Shown: positions 25,145 to 36,843 of the stretch, in pieces
How the letters are laid out: each line of letters begins with the position of its first letter
Numbering within the stretch: the stretch's first letter is position 1
Assembly (NCBI GenBank): GCA_002749535.1
Contig: MZZL01000065.1
Coordinates: forward strand, 226,737 to 290,736
DNA: 64,000 bases
Reading direction: 5' to 3'
From: Apophysomyces variabilis
Lineage: Eukaryota; Mucoromycota; Mucoromycetes; Mucorales; Mucoraceae
Position numbers and translations under genes: made by a program
The notes under the pieces: generated by a model
Seen by the model: the letters and a program-made list of their open reading frames with translations, nothing else
What the model was told of the DNA's origin: nothing
The model's database searches: none

Positions 25145-25757
25145 GATTCTATTAGCCGGTAAAATTTTTCCGTAATCCGAATATTGAGATCTTGTACGGT
25201 TGTTCCACATACATGCATCACCATGCGTTGTGCGATTGGACAAGTAACGCTCATACTCAAATTTAAATTTTCTATAAGGAGAAGATGCTTCATCTTATAC
25301 CTTATTACTGAAACTGATTCGCTATTCTGACAGTATTGAACATATTTAGATTTCTCAAGTAAGGTGCAATTTTCTGTTATTTCATCCCCGACGATCTGTA
25401 TCTGGATATGTACAGTCCGTATTTACCGCACTGTAAAGGCAACTGAGGGATATTGCGCAAGCCATGTCCATAACAGGCAATTTTGATCTGTGGATTGACT
25501 TGCGTAAGTCCCTACCCAAATTAGTATATACATTGCGTAACCTGAGGTTTTAGCGAACAGTGAGATATACTGTAATTCCGCAGTTCGACTTGCGTAAGTC
25601 CTTACCCAAATTAATTGAAGCTTTTGTATTACTAATACCATGGATTGAGGTATAAGCGAACAGGGAGGTACACTATAAAAAGAAGGCAAGTGAATCAGAG
25701 TCGAACTTATTATCAAATTCTCTTTCTAGTTCTCAGCAAAACAAAATAATAATAATT
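25145..25757. promoter_or_regulatory. Promoter region of the alcohol dehydrogenase gene with duplicated palindromes
   Basis: Two identical 14 bp palindrome-like sites, GACTTGCGTAAGTC, lie at 25497-25510 and 25587-25600, exactly 90 bp apart. Each heads a diverged direct repeat of about 90 bp: both continue with C(C/T)TACCCAAATTA, and both contain a later AGCGAACAG(T/G)GAG(A/G)TA. A related TTGCGCAA lies near 25453. The TTGCGTAA core resembles bZIP (C/EBP or PAR-type) sites. A TATA-like CTATAAAAAG lies near 25673, about 85 bp before the start codon. This layout suggests duplicated operator sites for an inducible gene. The factor is not identified. Confidence 0.5.
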
Positions 25758-26867
25758 ATGTCGGCAGATACTTTTCACGGTTGGGCATGTAGCGGCAAAG
25801 GTAAACATTCATAAATACCGAATTGATCTATGACTGACTGATTTATTTCGTAAACGGTTTAATAAACAGGCGAGCCTTTGGAATGGCGTGAACTTCCTCT
25901 TAAAACGTTTGATGATGATACTGTCGAGATGGATGTAACTCATTGTGGTATCTGCGGTTCAGATCTTCATACAATGGACTCCGGTTGGGGACCCACCGAT
26001 TATCCCTGCGTTGTTGGCCATGAAATTACGGGCGTATGTACTCGCGTCGGCAAGAATGTGAAGCATGTCAAAGTGGGTGATCGAGTTGGTGTTGGTGCCC
26101 AGTCTGGATCATGTCTTGAATGCAATCGATGCAAAAACGGAATGGAAAATCTCTGTGACAAACTTGTTGGTACTTATAACGATCGTTATCCCAACGGTGA
26201 AAAGACGTTCGGTGGTTACGCTGATCGTTGGAGAGGCCATCAGCGTTTCGTGTTCCGCATACCAGACGAAATGACAAACGAGACCGCAGCAACCTTTCTC
26301 TGTGCCGGGATCACAACTTATGCACCTCTGAAGCGTTACGGCGTCAAGCCTGGCGACAAAGTGGGCGTTATCGGTATTGGTGGTCTTGGCCATTTTGCTG
26401 TCTTGTGGGCAAAGGCTATGGGGGCTCATGTTGTTGCTCTCTCAAGTTCGGATCGAAAGCGGGAGGATGCTAAGGCGTTAGGCTGTGATGACTACGTCGT
26501 AACTAGCGACAAGGAGGCTCTGAGCAAGCTGAGCGGAACGCTCTCGCATATTGTATGCACCAACTTTGCACTTGACGACTTTGACTGGATGTCTCATGTT
26601 CAAACCATGAAGGAAAACTCACATTTTATCCTGTTGGCAGTCCCTGAAACACCTGTTGCTGTTCCCGCGTTTGCGCTGATTTTACGTCAAGTATCCTTGA
26701 CTGGTTCCGCCATTGGATCCCCCGCAGAAATTGAAGATATGTTGCAATTCGCTGTCAAACACAACATCAAGCCTTGGTTAAACAAGTATCCCATGAAGGA
26801 AGCACCAAAAGCAGTTCAAGCAGTGAGAGATGGCAATGCCAGATATCGTATTCTCCTGGAAAATTGA
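25758..26867 (+). CDS. Zinc-dependent alcohol dehydrogenase (cinnamyl-alcohol dehydrogenase / ADH6 type)
   Basis: Two exons, 25758-25800 and 25870-26867, give 346 aa. The first exon encodes 14 residues (MSADTFHGWACSGK). Visible motifs: catalytic zinc Cys in CGICGSDLH near residue 40, GHEITG near 62, the four-Cys structural zinc loop CLECNRCKNGMENLC near 93-107, and the nucleotide-binding GIGGLGHFAVLWAK near 180. Length and order match NADP-dependent medium-chain dehydrogenases of the CAD/ADH6/ADH7 group, which reduce aliphatic and aromatic aldehydes in the cytosol. The serine string ALSSSDRKRED after strand 2 of the Rossmann fold favours NADP over NAD, as in ADH6. It may be regulated through the paired palindromes upstream. 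Confidence 0.93.
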
Positions 26868-28580
26868 AAAACCCTGTTCGATTTTTTTAGCTTGTTTGCA
26901 TCAGTTGAAAGCAGGCTTAAATAAACTTTTCTTATTAAGACGCATTAATCTATGGTTTGTAAGCATTTGTTAAAGCACCTAACCTATTAAGCATGGCTAT
27001 TTTGTACATGTTTAACCATTATAAAGGTGTAGTGTGCTATTTCAGATTCGAAAACGTGATGAGTCATAGCAACAGAGAACCTTTTGGAATTGCAGTTTGT
27101 TTCGGAAAAAAACGACGAGACTTCAAAAATGATCTGATTGCAAAGTTATCGATAAAGTAGCTTAGGTATCCATTCAACGGTATTATGATATTAGACAGTA
27201 ATTAACTGTCAGTCATTCAGTTTTTATGGTCTTTAACCTTGTTGTGGTTTCCCACAAGATTGGAAAACAAAAAAAGATTTATAGCTGCTTCATATCTTTC
27301 TAGCTAAACCAGAAAATGCTTGACTAGTAAACTATACCAATTTAAATACTTAAAAATATTATTTGGGCTATTAAACTAGAATGTCGATGTGTGATCATAA
27401 GATAAAAAAAATAGAAAGGATAAGACCTCTCAGTATATTGAAAAAAAAAAAAAGGTTTTAGGTAGTTAATGTCACAATAATGAAGTAAGTATTCCGGTTA
27501 GCTATAGTATCTTGATAACCAATGGAGGTGTAGATGTAAGTATAGCGCTGCTTCTTTGTAAAAATCTAATGTAAGCTAATGACCTAGTAGTTAACCTTTT
27601 AGAAAGCTTTAAACCCAAAAGGAAATACAAAAAATGTGAGTTATGGAACCTGACTAAAACCTCTATCGTTTATTAGACTCAATTGCCTATACGTGTTATA
27701 TAGGAATATAAAAAGGGGATGGATGGAACCTTTTGAACCTGTTAGATATTTTTATTTCTTATTTGCTTACTTATAATTATTTAATCTTCTGAGAATTGTA
27801 ACTACTGAATGGTCTTCTCGATTATAGGTGTATGATTTAGCTAACTGTAATAACTGTGGAAGAGCAGTGTCACCTAGCGTTTTGCACGGTTCAGTTCTTC
27901 TCGGTTCTTTGCAGGAACCGAACCGAACCTAATCAAACTGAGAAGGAAAATAGAAGAAACTATATATTGACCGTTTTACTAGAAAATAAAGGAGTAGAAA
28001 ACCTCATATAGGATAGTTCTGCTAAAAAGAGAGTATTTCCTGCAAAAATTTTGGTCGTCACAGCTTAAAACGTCTTTTATATCAAAATTAGCTTAACATG
28101 ATTACTCATCTGTAACTAACCAAGTTGAACTTTGTTTTGTCCTTTACTGATTCATTCTGCTGATGAAATGAGCAGCATTTCGTCATTACCAATTTGTATA
28201 AGGGTGTCTGTAAATCAGGTTGCTGCTCTAGCAATGTTAACGTCATCTGAATGTTACTTATAAGCATTGTCACTCTTGCTTCCATGCAAACCCAATTAGC
28301 CAGACTGACATGTTCTAAACCAGTTAATGCTTTTAGAATCCTGATCACATTTCTCCTTGAATCAACTACATTTAATTCAGAATTATACTATTTGTCCCAA
28401 GAGAAAAATAGCTTCAGTTTGTCGGTGTGATGACCTCCTGAAAATAAAACAAAATTATTATGTTTACCCCTCTGTCTCTTCTTTTATTTCTCTGCTTCTT
28501 ATTCTCTTTTATTATTATTTCATATTGAAATAAAAGTTGGAAAAGCTGCAAAGCTGATAAGAGAAGGATGGTACAAGTGT
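26868..28580. other. AT-rich gene-poor DNA
   Basis: No coding frame with real character and no RNA gene seen. The 3' end of the alcohol dehydrogenase gene lies in the first 80 bp. At 27888-27935 there is a cluster of GGTTC and GAACC pentamers in both orientations, able to form a short hairpin (CGGTTC, 7-nt loop, GAACCG). A loosely related GGTTC-rich stretch in inverse orientation is at 29403-29470. Confidence 0.4.
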
Positions 28581-28589
28581 TTTCTTAGA

Positions 28590-29060
28590 AAATGACTTAT
28601 CCTCAGGTTAAAGGGACTTTTCGGCAATGTACACCACAATTTCTTTGCTACAGACACGCCCTTTCCGATCCTCATTACTATACATCCTTAGCTTATCTTC
28701 CAACTCTATTCTGATCCAACCCTATTATTACTCAACACTTTTACCTCTATCTCTATCCAACAGTATCTCAATTCAACCTTATTTCATTTGAATTTTATTT
28801 TTTTATCCAACCTTATTTCTGATTTAACCTTCCGTTTTTATCCAATTTTATTCTTAACTTCAACTTTCATTTTATTCAACCTTATTTGTATTCCTTTGTC
28901 TTTTTGTATTTTCAAACCAGTATAAATACCTCATTTTTTTTGTCAATAAAATGACAGGTTATTCGAAGTTTTTAAAAATCTTCACAAAGCAGCCTTATAC
29001 TCACATCTGCGCCTCCGTTGGTTATTAAGATACCATCGTTAACCAGAATTCAATTTTGAT
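28590..29060 (+). repeat. Degenerate TCCAACCTTATTT repeats ahead of a TATA/AATAAA pair; possible LTR remnant
   Basis: From about 28697 to 28890 a pyrimidine-rich unit close to TCCAACCTTATTT recurs at least seven times with variations. It is followed by AGTATAAATACC at 28919-28930 and CAATAAAATG about 15 bp later. A TATA box that close to a polyadenylation signal is typical of the U3/R part of LTR retrotransposons. No gag or pol reading frame is nearby, and the element ends are not defined, so this is a tentative call. Confidence 0.3.
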
Positions 29061-31380
29061 TACTTTTATTTTACGATCTACTGAAAGATCTTATCATTCC
29101 TCTTTTACGCATTTTACTATCCATACTGACGATCCATTTTCACAATTTATTTAACGATCCAAATAATATTTTAGGTATTTCCCTTAACGAAATCTACTAA
29201 CGAAACATTTTTTTTATTTTCTACTTAGAAACACGTAAAGCTCTTTGTTACCTTCATCTTTTTTTATTACAACTCACTTACGGTTTGCTGTTTAACCGAA
29301 ATACACACCTGGTGCTCACTTTCAAAAGACGATCAAAAATCTCTTTATTCACTTTACCGATCAACAACCCTTATTACCGCTCAAAGTAATCCACGCCTTT
29401 ACACCGGTTCCTTTACAAAGAACTAACTTTTTCAGTTTGGTTCTGGTTAAGTTTTAGTTCTTCGTTCTTTTGCAGAGCACTAATTTACCAGCAAGTTTAG
29501 TTTCTAAACTCCTGAATTGGCTATTTCTTCTCTTTTAAATAACTATAGGGAGCGTACAACAAGTTGTTTGATTTTAATTAGAAATTTTTTTAGAGATAAA
29601 AGAGATAAATTTTATTAGGTCAACTGTCAAAGAAATATCTACTAATTGTTACAAATGGTTCACTTCAAAAAGAAAATCGACAAAACTTTGGAAATCGAAT
29701 ATCTTAACAATCAAACGTACTACTGCTTCCAGACCTATACTACCGGTATCCTGTCTTCTTACTGAGTGGTTTTAATATTCTTTTCGTTTCACATATAGAA
29801 TGATATTTTTCGCTCTGGGTTATTTTGCTTTTCATGAAAATTGACATGTTGCAGTATTGAGCGAATGCTTTTACAAGCAAATATATGTCTTCTATTGCTG
29901 TACTTCCTTTTTATGGCAGTTAAACGGCGATCTTTCACGCTGTGCTTTATTAGCGTTTCTGATGGTGTAGCAAAGTAAAGAAGAATATAAATGAATAATG
30001 TAAAACCAAAAGTAAAAGAAATCTATAAGTAATTCGTACGTCTATCCCCACTCTCAGCTTTTACGGTCATTTTTCGGTAGGAACGTCCGCTCCTAATTAC
30101 TACACAGCGTGTCAAAATATCGCGTGTGGTGTCTGGTTTCTTGTAAGGGGAGTACGGAAATACAATAAGAAAAACGAATACAAACGTTTAAAGGGAAGAA
30201 TGATAGGGTGAGATATAAACTTTCAATGTAAAAGAAAATATGTGAGTAGGAGAGATAGAAGGATAAGAAAACAATATATCAAAGGATGATAAGAATACAA
30301 AGAAAGAAAAATAATAAAATAAAGAAAAAAGTTCTCTGAGAACAACCAGAAGATGCGTACATGATTTACCTGTCAATCCTGCCTTTCTTTATTTCATGTT
30401 TTTTCATTCTGTTAAATAGTGAAGTTATCTTCATTTTCCGCATAATCGGTTGATCAATAAAAAAACATCGATTACACAGCATTAATGACGAGAAGAAGGG
30501 AAATAGTGTAAGCGGACCCTTTAAAGGAACTAAGGTCATGGGAACATCGTTTTACTAACAGGCCAGGGATCAGATCGCATATCGGTTAGGGGCACCTTCT
30601 CAGATACGTGCACAACTTTTGGTTGTCCCCGCAGACGATCATTAAGTGCACAGCAAAGCGTCTCCATTTAGCAAGGCTGGTAATCCTCACACAACCTTGT
30701 CAAACATGACACGTGCGGTGCTTATGTACTGTGACAAGTAAGTACAGAAAGAAGGATGGGGATAGAAATAAATAAAATAGTACCATACACAAAAGTACAA
30801 CAACAACAAGTGTGAATAATGAATTCACAAAATATCAACTGTTCAAACAAAATACAATTGAGGGAGGGTCAGGTTAAGGAAAAGATATAATGAAGGGTAG
30901 TAGAAGAGAGTGAAAATAAAATAAAATATATGAAGGAAGATAACAAAAGGGAGTTCACCAAATAAACAATGTTACTTCAAATGATCTTAGCAGTAAAGAT
31001 GAGTTCCTTAGATCCTTTCTCAAAAGCAATCTCAAAGACACTCCAAATTCACTGTACCCAGAAAAGATGTTTGCAAGTACAATACGGTTCCGGTTCTTTT
31101 TGGTTTAAAAGGTTTTTTCCAGGAAATTCTTCTTCCCTCTTTTTTGCAAAAGAGGTCCTTTCCCATGTCTTTATTTCCTCTGAAACTATTCGACCCAAGA
31201 AGGGAATTCACTAGAACTAACTTAAAATTGAAACCATACAAAACGGAGGTAAATGCTAAGGACATGGATTAGGAAAAGCATGCGATCACTGGGAAAGAAT
31301 GGAAGGAAGGATTCAGTTGTGTTTTCCAAGTTACACCAAATGACTATTTACGTCTGAAGCGGACGTGCGTGTACAAATAA
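29061..31380. other. AT-rich gene-poor DNA
   Basis: About 2.3 kb with no supported gene. Several ACGATC/CCGATC strings recur between 29065 and 29370. 30180-30330 is a purine-rich tract (GA-rich with few C). Open frames here are short and of random composition. Confidence 0.4.
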
Positions 31381-31384
31381 TTGA

Positions 31385-31500
31385 TTGTGGTGTACCAACC
31401 AGGTCCGTAGGAGTTGTGCACGTACAAGGCAGGTGTGCACCAAACCAAGAGCAAAGGTCGCGCACCTAGGCCAACGTGTAGTGTACCTAGCCGTGTACTT
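31385..31500 (+). repeat. Cluster of GTGTACC/GTGCACC-like motifs upstream of tRNA-Met
   Basis: Within about 115 bp a short motif of the form GTG(T/C)(A/G)C recurs at least six times, roughly every 15-30 bp (for example GTGTACC near 31390, GTGCACG near 31416, GTGTGCACC near 31434, GCGCACCT near 31459, GTGTACCT near 31480). The stretch is more GC-rich than its surroundings. Function unknown; it ends about 130 bp before the tRNA gene. Confidence 0.35.
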
Positions 31501-31628
31501 CTTGAAGATCAAGACAAACTTTCCACCATTCTTACTCCCAAAGGCTCCATCTTTTCATTCTTTCTATGTTGCATTTACTCGGGTGATGAGGCCGGAAAAA
31601 ATATCACACAAGGTGTCAAAAAGCGCTC

Positions 31629-31701
31629 GCTTCCTTAGCGCAGTTGGCAGCGCGTCAGTCTCATAATCTGAAGGTCGCCAGTTCGATCCTGGCAGGGAGC
31701 A
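31629..31701 (+). tRNA. Elongator tRNA-Met (CAT)
   Basis: A 73 nt intronless tRNA. The acceptor stem GCTTCCT pairs with AGGGAGC (one T-G pair) with discriminator A. The A box is TTAGCGCAGTTGG and the B box is AGTTCGATCC. The anticodon arm holds CTCATAA with anticodon CAT and the typical fungal elongator sequence GTCAGTCTCATAATCTGAAG. It closely resembles yeast elongator tRNA-Met in these arms. A T6 Pol III terminator follows at once. It sits alone in a repeat-rich island, as tRNA genes that attract retroelements often do. Confidence 0.95.
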
Positions 31702-31707
31702 TTTTTT
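31702..31707 (+). terminator. Pol III terminator (T6)
   Basis: Run of six T directly after the discriminator base of the tRNA-Met gene. Confidence 0.8.
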
Positions 31708-31828
31708 GCTTGTCAAATTTGTCGGAGCCAGAATCGGCGTGTCGTAGCACTTTTCCGCTGTGTCACCTTTTTGCCTCTTTTGGAGTACATTAGTACTACC
31801 TTTCTTCACCGTGCGTCAATTGCTCTCA

Positions 31829-32020
31829 ATGTGAGTCATGAACGACTATGGTTACTCAAGAACATAATCCTTCATGACTCATTGTCAATCAAGTTATAGA
31901 AATAATTCAGTATAAATATCATAGACGCAGAAAGCAATAAAGATCATCATTCGTTTTATTCTTCATTTCTTTGTTTGTTATATCTCTTGCTAATTAACTA
32001 CACTTCTGTGGCCATTGATT
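31829..32020 (+). repeat. LTR-like sequence downstream of tRNA-Met
   Basis: Starts about 130 bp after the tRNA. A perfect 10 bp inverted repeat (GAGTCATGAA at 31832 and TTCATGACTC near 31872) is followed by CAGTATAAATATC and, about 20 bp later, GCAATAAAG. This TATA/AATAAA spacing is like LTR U3/R. The string TGGCCATTG near 32010 recurs near 33249, followed in both places some 25 bp later by ACGACA, suggesting a shared internal boundary such as a primer-binding region. No coding part survives. Tentative. Confidence 0.3.
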
Positions 32021-32611
32021 GGATCAGCCAAAAAGAAGTACGACAGGCGCATGAACGCAAAGACTCTTTTTGCTAAAACCTTCCAAGAAGTTCGTAGATA
32101 TTCTCGCATCTTCAGCTTCGTAGAAAATTACAGAAATATCATACGTATAAATACTTTGGATAGTTTGTGAAAAATAAACATGATCAAATTCCCTCGCACA
32201 CTTTTATCTTTTACTTCTGTTCCTTTACAATTTCGATATTCCAGCTTGATTGGCAACTCGCGTCCAAGACAGTAGCTGTGAATCGACTTTACGAAAACGA
32301 CAAATTTTGTTGCAACACAAATTGTCGTTGTCGTGCCTGCAAAATTGTAGTGACACAAACCTTCTTGATCAGATCGACCTTGGTCCAAAAACGGCAAACG
32401 TCTAACGCATCGGTCTTCATCACAAACAGCAACATTTCCAGGAAGACCATGCTCAGCGAAATTATTACATAATCTCTTGTCCGTTTATTTTACTTATTTC
32501 GAATGCTCGACCGTATCAGCATTGTTACAATTAGATTTAGAAAAAATATAAATATCCATGGATTTGTTTAGCAATAAGGAAAACTATCCGTTTATTCTCT
32601 ATTTCTTTTGT

Positions 32612-33507
32612 TACCCTTGATCCCCAGTGGGTTTGACCTTTGCCAGGAAGAAAATACCGCGCACGACATCGTTGCCGTATTCTGAGCTGGAAATCCAATG
32701 GCCAGGTAGGGCTGAGACAGGTGTAGAAGACAATGAAATAAAAGATAAACGGATAGAATGATGATTTATTCTTTTCGATCGTCTGCGTATTTATATCTTT
32801 TTGCTACAATTCTAATTACATAATAATAGTGGTGATAACTATAAAAAAGGAAAACTATGCCGATATGTGTGAAACTGTAATCATTAGAGGGGCTCAGCAA
32901 TGTACGGCGACAGATCAGAAATGGACTTGAAGATGCCTGTTTTTGGAATGATGGCCGAAGCAAAAAGGAAGTTACCCTTTATGGATCTTGGCTGTGATTG
33001 GTCGGAAGTTCTTGACTACGACACGCTCGGCCATCGTCCATAAATGACAAGAACTACAAGAAGTCTTCTTGGTCATCGATCTTAATATAATACTCTCAGC
33101 TGTTTTCCTTTTGCATCTTATTACCGTAGTGATTACATAATTTATCCAGAATCAAAAAGATATAACATTGGACACATTACAAAGAATAAAGGACATCTTC
33201 TGTTTATCTTATTTTATTGTCTTCTACACCTGTCTCAACCGCTATCTGGCCATTGGATTTCCAGCTCGGAATACGACAAGGACACGTTTATAAAAACGCG
33301 TGAAACGCCTTTTTATAAAACTTTGCCTCTTGAGTCGGTGAATTATTGGTCCCGTTAATCTAAAAGTATCGTTAGTTCTGCCGAAAATTAAGCTCAATTC
33401 CTAGCAGTCTGCCGACTATGACAGCTTTGTTTTCTTTTTTTTCCGCAAGGTTTTGTCGTGCACGGGTATTTTCTTCCTGGCAAAGGTCAAACCCACTGGG
33501 GATCGAG
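32612..33507. repeat. Foldback element with about 150 bp inverted arms
   Basis: The sequence from 32612 (GATCCCCAGTGGGTTTGACC and on) is repeated in inverse orientation at the other end, 33507 going left. The arms share the opening 50 bp almost exactly, including CTTTGCCAGGAAGAAAATAC, then diverge. The right arm carries about 160 extra bp, after which both arms match again (GAGCTGGAAATCCAATGGCCA, then GAGACAGGTGTAGAAGACAAT). The inner 430 bp has no coding frame. This is either a non-autonomous foldback transposon or two LTR fragments in inverse orientation. Confidence 0.6.
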
Positions 33508-35110
33508 GAAAGGATAACATAGCTAAATATGGGACCCCAAAAGAAAATATGTTATTCTATCAATAATCTCTCTATATATACTCTCTTTGTGCCTGAATGA
33601 TGATGCAAATTAAAATTTATTTCTAGAACTTGGGAAAAGCAATTGTTTAATAGATATTGTTTGCAATGACTTAATCTTCGACATCGCTTTCTTGCATTTC
33701 TTCGTGTCAATAATCGATACCGTTCGTTCGTCCGTTTCAGGGTCCACAAGAAGGAAGTTCAAATCCATGGGACGCGGATTTAGCGATGACAATACGATTG
33801 AATGCTAGGAATAGGTGATTGAGATGCATTCCACCACTTATTATATTGGTTAAAAATGGGTGTGATGGGAAGGGAGCTTCTACCGGACAAACTTGATAGA
33901 ATCTTCACAGCCAGAAATTGAATTGGAGGGAAATGATCCAAATGTGAATTTGCCTAATTTGCCGGAATATAGGAGAACGTGGTAAGTCGACGATGAGTAA
34001 TGACTTATATTAATTGTTTCCTAACCCTACCATATAACGGTGTTATATTACAACAGGCCTAATTCTTCGTCGTTAGTGTGAGTTTAGGGCAATGTCGAAC
34101 AACCAGCACGGCGAGTTAGCAAGCCGAACAAGAAATGAATTAGTCGAGTATGGTAACAATCCATTAACCCGCATGCTTATTACACCAGTTAACTACGGAG
34201 CAAAACATTCTTCTAGCTTTTCAAGTGTATTTAACCAGACCAGGCTATCAATACCAATTCATGCTTGTCCAACGAACTTCTTTCTATTCGTTGTACAAAG
34301 AACTGATGGAATGGATAAACGCATGGAAGTTGATCAACATATCAATTCAGAATTGAGGATAGCTTGATATAGAAAGAATTGTAATCTGATCATGGCCAGA
34401 AGTTGACATATCTCTTAACAGATCTGTGATTGTTCGGAACGATGCGCGCACAGGAGGATCTGCTAAAAAGGTATGTGTAACAGGGCGCTTAGGAGGATAC
34501 CCTCTTTTCTACCACTTTAAGCAAGAAAAATATATGGCTGGATTAAATTTGTCGATATACTGTATAGCTTTTATTTATTCTTGGGATGACCTGAGCAATT
34601 GAGTATGCGGTTTGATTCAAACAGTAAGCTTGGGATACCAAGTGACTGAGGAGGAATAAAACGGGAAAGAGCCATTTGCCTAAAATAGTAGGTTGTGAAA
34701 CCTTGGATTTGTAACATACTTTACGTTCTCACGTATCGGATGCCGTCTCGGAGATTTGAATGTTTTGGTTCTTTTTAATGCCTCAAAAGCAACTAAAAGA
34801 GAGATCTGGGATATTCACTCGAAGATCAACCCAACGATACAGAATAATAAGCATGAGAGCTTGTTCGGTGCTCCTATCAATAGAAAGGGACCTGCTTAAA
34901 GAACAGAGCAACCTGAAAAGCTGGGTATTTTAGTTTCATTCATGCAAACAAAAAGACAAACAAACTGTCAGAAGTGCGGTTATTCATTTTCTTAGGTCAT
35001 CTTCGTGACTATTGAGAAACCTACGAAATGACTATAAAAAAGGTCAAATGCACCAAACTCCTCCTCACATTGATACCGCTTTTCTTCCTCTTTTAATTCC
35101 GTCCAACATC
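33508..35110. other. Gene-poor DNA upstream of aldehyde dehydrogenase
   Basis: About 1.6 kb. A 91-codon frame starts at an ATG at 34092 and a 60-codon frame lies on the minus strand at 33792-33610. Neither shows a recognisable domain or a homologous partner in the window, and I do not call them genes. The aldehyde dehydrogenase promoter lies in the last few hundred bp; ACTATAAAAAAG near 35030 is a plausible TATA box about 80 bp before the start codon. Confidence 0.4.
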
Positions 35111-36843
35111 ATGTCTCAGAGTGATATCCAAACAGTAAAGCTTTCCAACGGCAAACAAATCGACGGTAATATACAAGAAGTCAGACATTTGGATGGAATA
35201 CATTAGATGACTTAAGCTTACCTGCCCATTCACACTTCTAGTTCACACCTATCTTTTCATCAATAATGAGTTCGTCCCAGGTCATGGCCCACTCATCGAG
35301 ACAATCAACCCAGCTACAGAAGAAGTTATCTGCAAAGTGCACTCGGCCGACGAGCAGGATGTCGATGCCGCAGTCAGGGCTGCTGCAGAATGTTACAAGA
35401 AGACATGGAGCAAAGTGGCCCCTGCTGAACGTGGCCGACTCATCAACCGTCTGGCAGATCTTATGGAACGCGACAAGGATGAACTGGCTACACTTGATGC
35501 ACTTGATAACGGTAAATCCTTTGTCATCGCCCGTGATGTAGACATTACCGATTCCATTGGTTGCTACCGATACTTTGCTGGATGGGCCGATAAGATCCAC
35601 GGCAAGACGATTGATACGACTTTTGACAAGATGTGTTACACCCGCCATGAACCCCTTGGTGTCGTCGGTGCCGTGATCCCTTGGAACTACCCAACCATGA
35701 TGGCCGCATGGAAATTCGCTCCTGCCTTGGCAGCGGGTAACTGCAGTAAGTATTTGCCCGTTCCATATTACAGAAGAAGAGGATTGAAGATGAACACTTA
35801 TTTTATTGTGATTAGTTGTGATGAAGACATCCGAAGTCACACCTTTGCCAGCTTATAAGTTCGCTGCGCTTGTGAAGGAAGCAGGATTCCCACCGGTAAG
35901 TCAACTTTCAAGTATTCTGTCTTTTTTCGTATGAATATAGGATGTTTTGACCGGGAAAATGTCTTGTTTGTTTTCTCCTTTTGTGCTCTAGGGCGTTGTA
36001 AACATTTTTACTGGATTTGGACATACTTCCGGAACCTACCTCTCCACACATCCTTTAGTTAGCAAGATGGCCTTTACTGGTTCTACCTTCACAGGTAGAA
36101 AAATTATGGAGGCTTCCTCAAAGAGTAACCTCAAGAAGCTTCAACTGGAACTCGGGGGTAAATCAGCACAGATCGTATGCGCCGACGCAGATCTGAAGAA
36201 CGCAGCAGAGCACAGTGCTGGTGGTATCTTCAACAACCATGGTCAGAGCTGTAACGCTGGGTCACGTATCTTTGTCCATGAATCTGTGTACGACAAGTTC
36301 TTGGAGCTCTTTATCGAAAACGCAAAGAATTTCAAGCTAGGCGATCCATTTGATGCAGACACTATCCAGGGACCGCAGATCAACAAGAGCCAATTCGAAA
36401 AGATCCTTGGTTATATCGAGATTGGTAAACAGGAAGGAGCAAAAGTTGCCTATGGTGGCAAACGATGGGGTAACCGCGGCTATTACATTGAGCCAACTGT
36501 TCTCGTAAACTGCCATAACAACATGCGAGTGATGAGAGAAGAAATTTTTGGACCGGTCGTAACCATCGCCACTTTCAAGACAATCGATGAAGCTATCGAG
36601 CTTGCCAACGATTCAGACTATGGCTTGGCTGGTGGTGTGTATACTGCTAATCTCGACACAGCCATCAAAGTATCGAACGAACTGAAAGCTGGTACCATCT
36701 GGGTGAACTGTTTCGATATCTTTGATCAATCCACTCCATTTGGTGGATATAAGCAATCTGGATTTGGTAAGGAGCTTGGAAAATATGCTCTGCAAGAGTA
36801 CACCCAAGTCAAGGTGGTCAAGATTCTTCGTTCGCAACTGTAA
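35111..36843 (+). CDS. NAD(P)-dependent aldehyde dehydrogenase (ALDH1/ALD class)
   Basis: Four exons, 35111-35165, 35242-35745, 35816-35895 and 35992-36843, join in frame to 496 aa, the usual length for class 1/2 ALDH. Motifs: PWNYPTMMAAWKFAPALAAG (cofactor and substrate channel), FTGST in the Rossmann part, catalytic base Glu in LELGGKSAQIV and nucleophile Cys in NNHGQSCNAGSRIFV, then EEIFGPVV and the C-terminal PFGGYKQSGFGKELG. No mitochondrial presequence is visible (the start MSQSDIQTVKL is not basic), so a cytosolic enzyme is likely. It oxidises aldehydes to acids. With the alcohol dehydrogenase 8 kb upstream it could act on the same substrates, but they are separate transcription units. 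Confidence 0.95.

Noticed and set aside
25102..25293. 63-codon minus-strand frame next to repeat arm 1
   Set aside because: Only the end overlaps the repeat; the rest has no partner in arm 2 and no domain.
27888..29470. GGTTC/GAACC clusters at 27888-27935 and 29403-29470 as ends of a 1.6 kb transposon
   Set aside because: The inverse similarity is weak and short; no target duplication or internal gene could be seen.
30541..30725. GC-richer stretch considered as a 5S rRNA or other RNA gene
   Set aside because: Does not match 5S or tRNA box patterns; no convincing fold could be drawn.
31564..31809. An 81-codon minus-strand frame across the tRNA gene (contains LPGSNWRPSDYETDALPTAL)
   Set aside because: This is the reverse translation of a tRNA gene, a well-known spurious protein; the tRNA-Met explains it fully.
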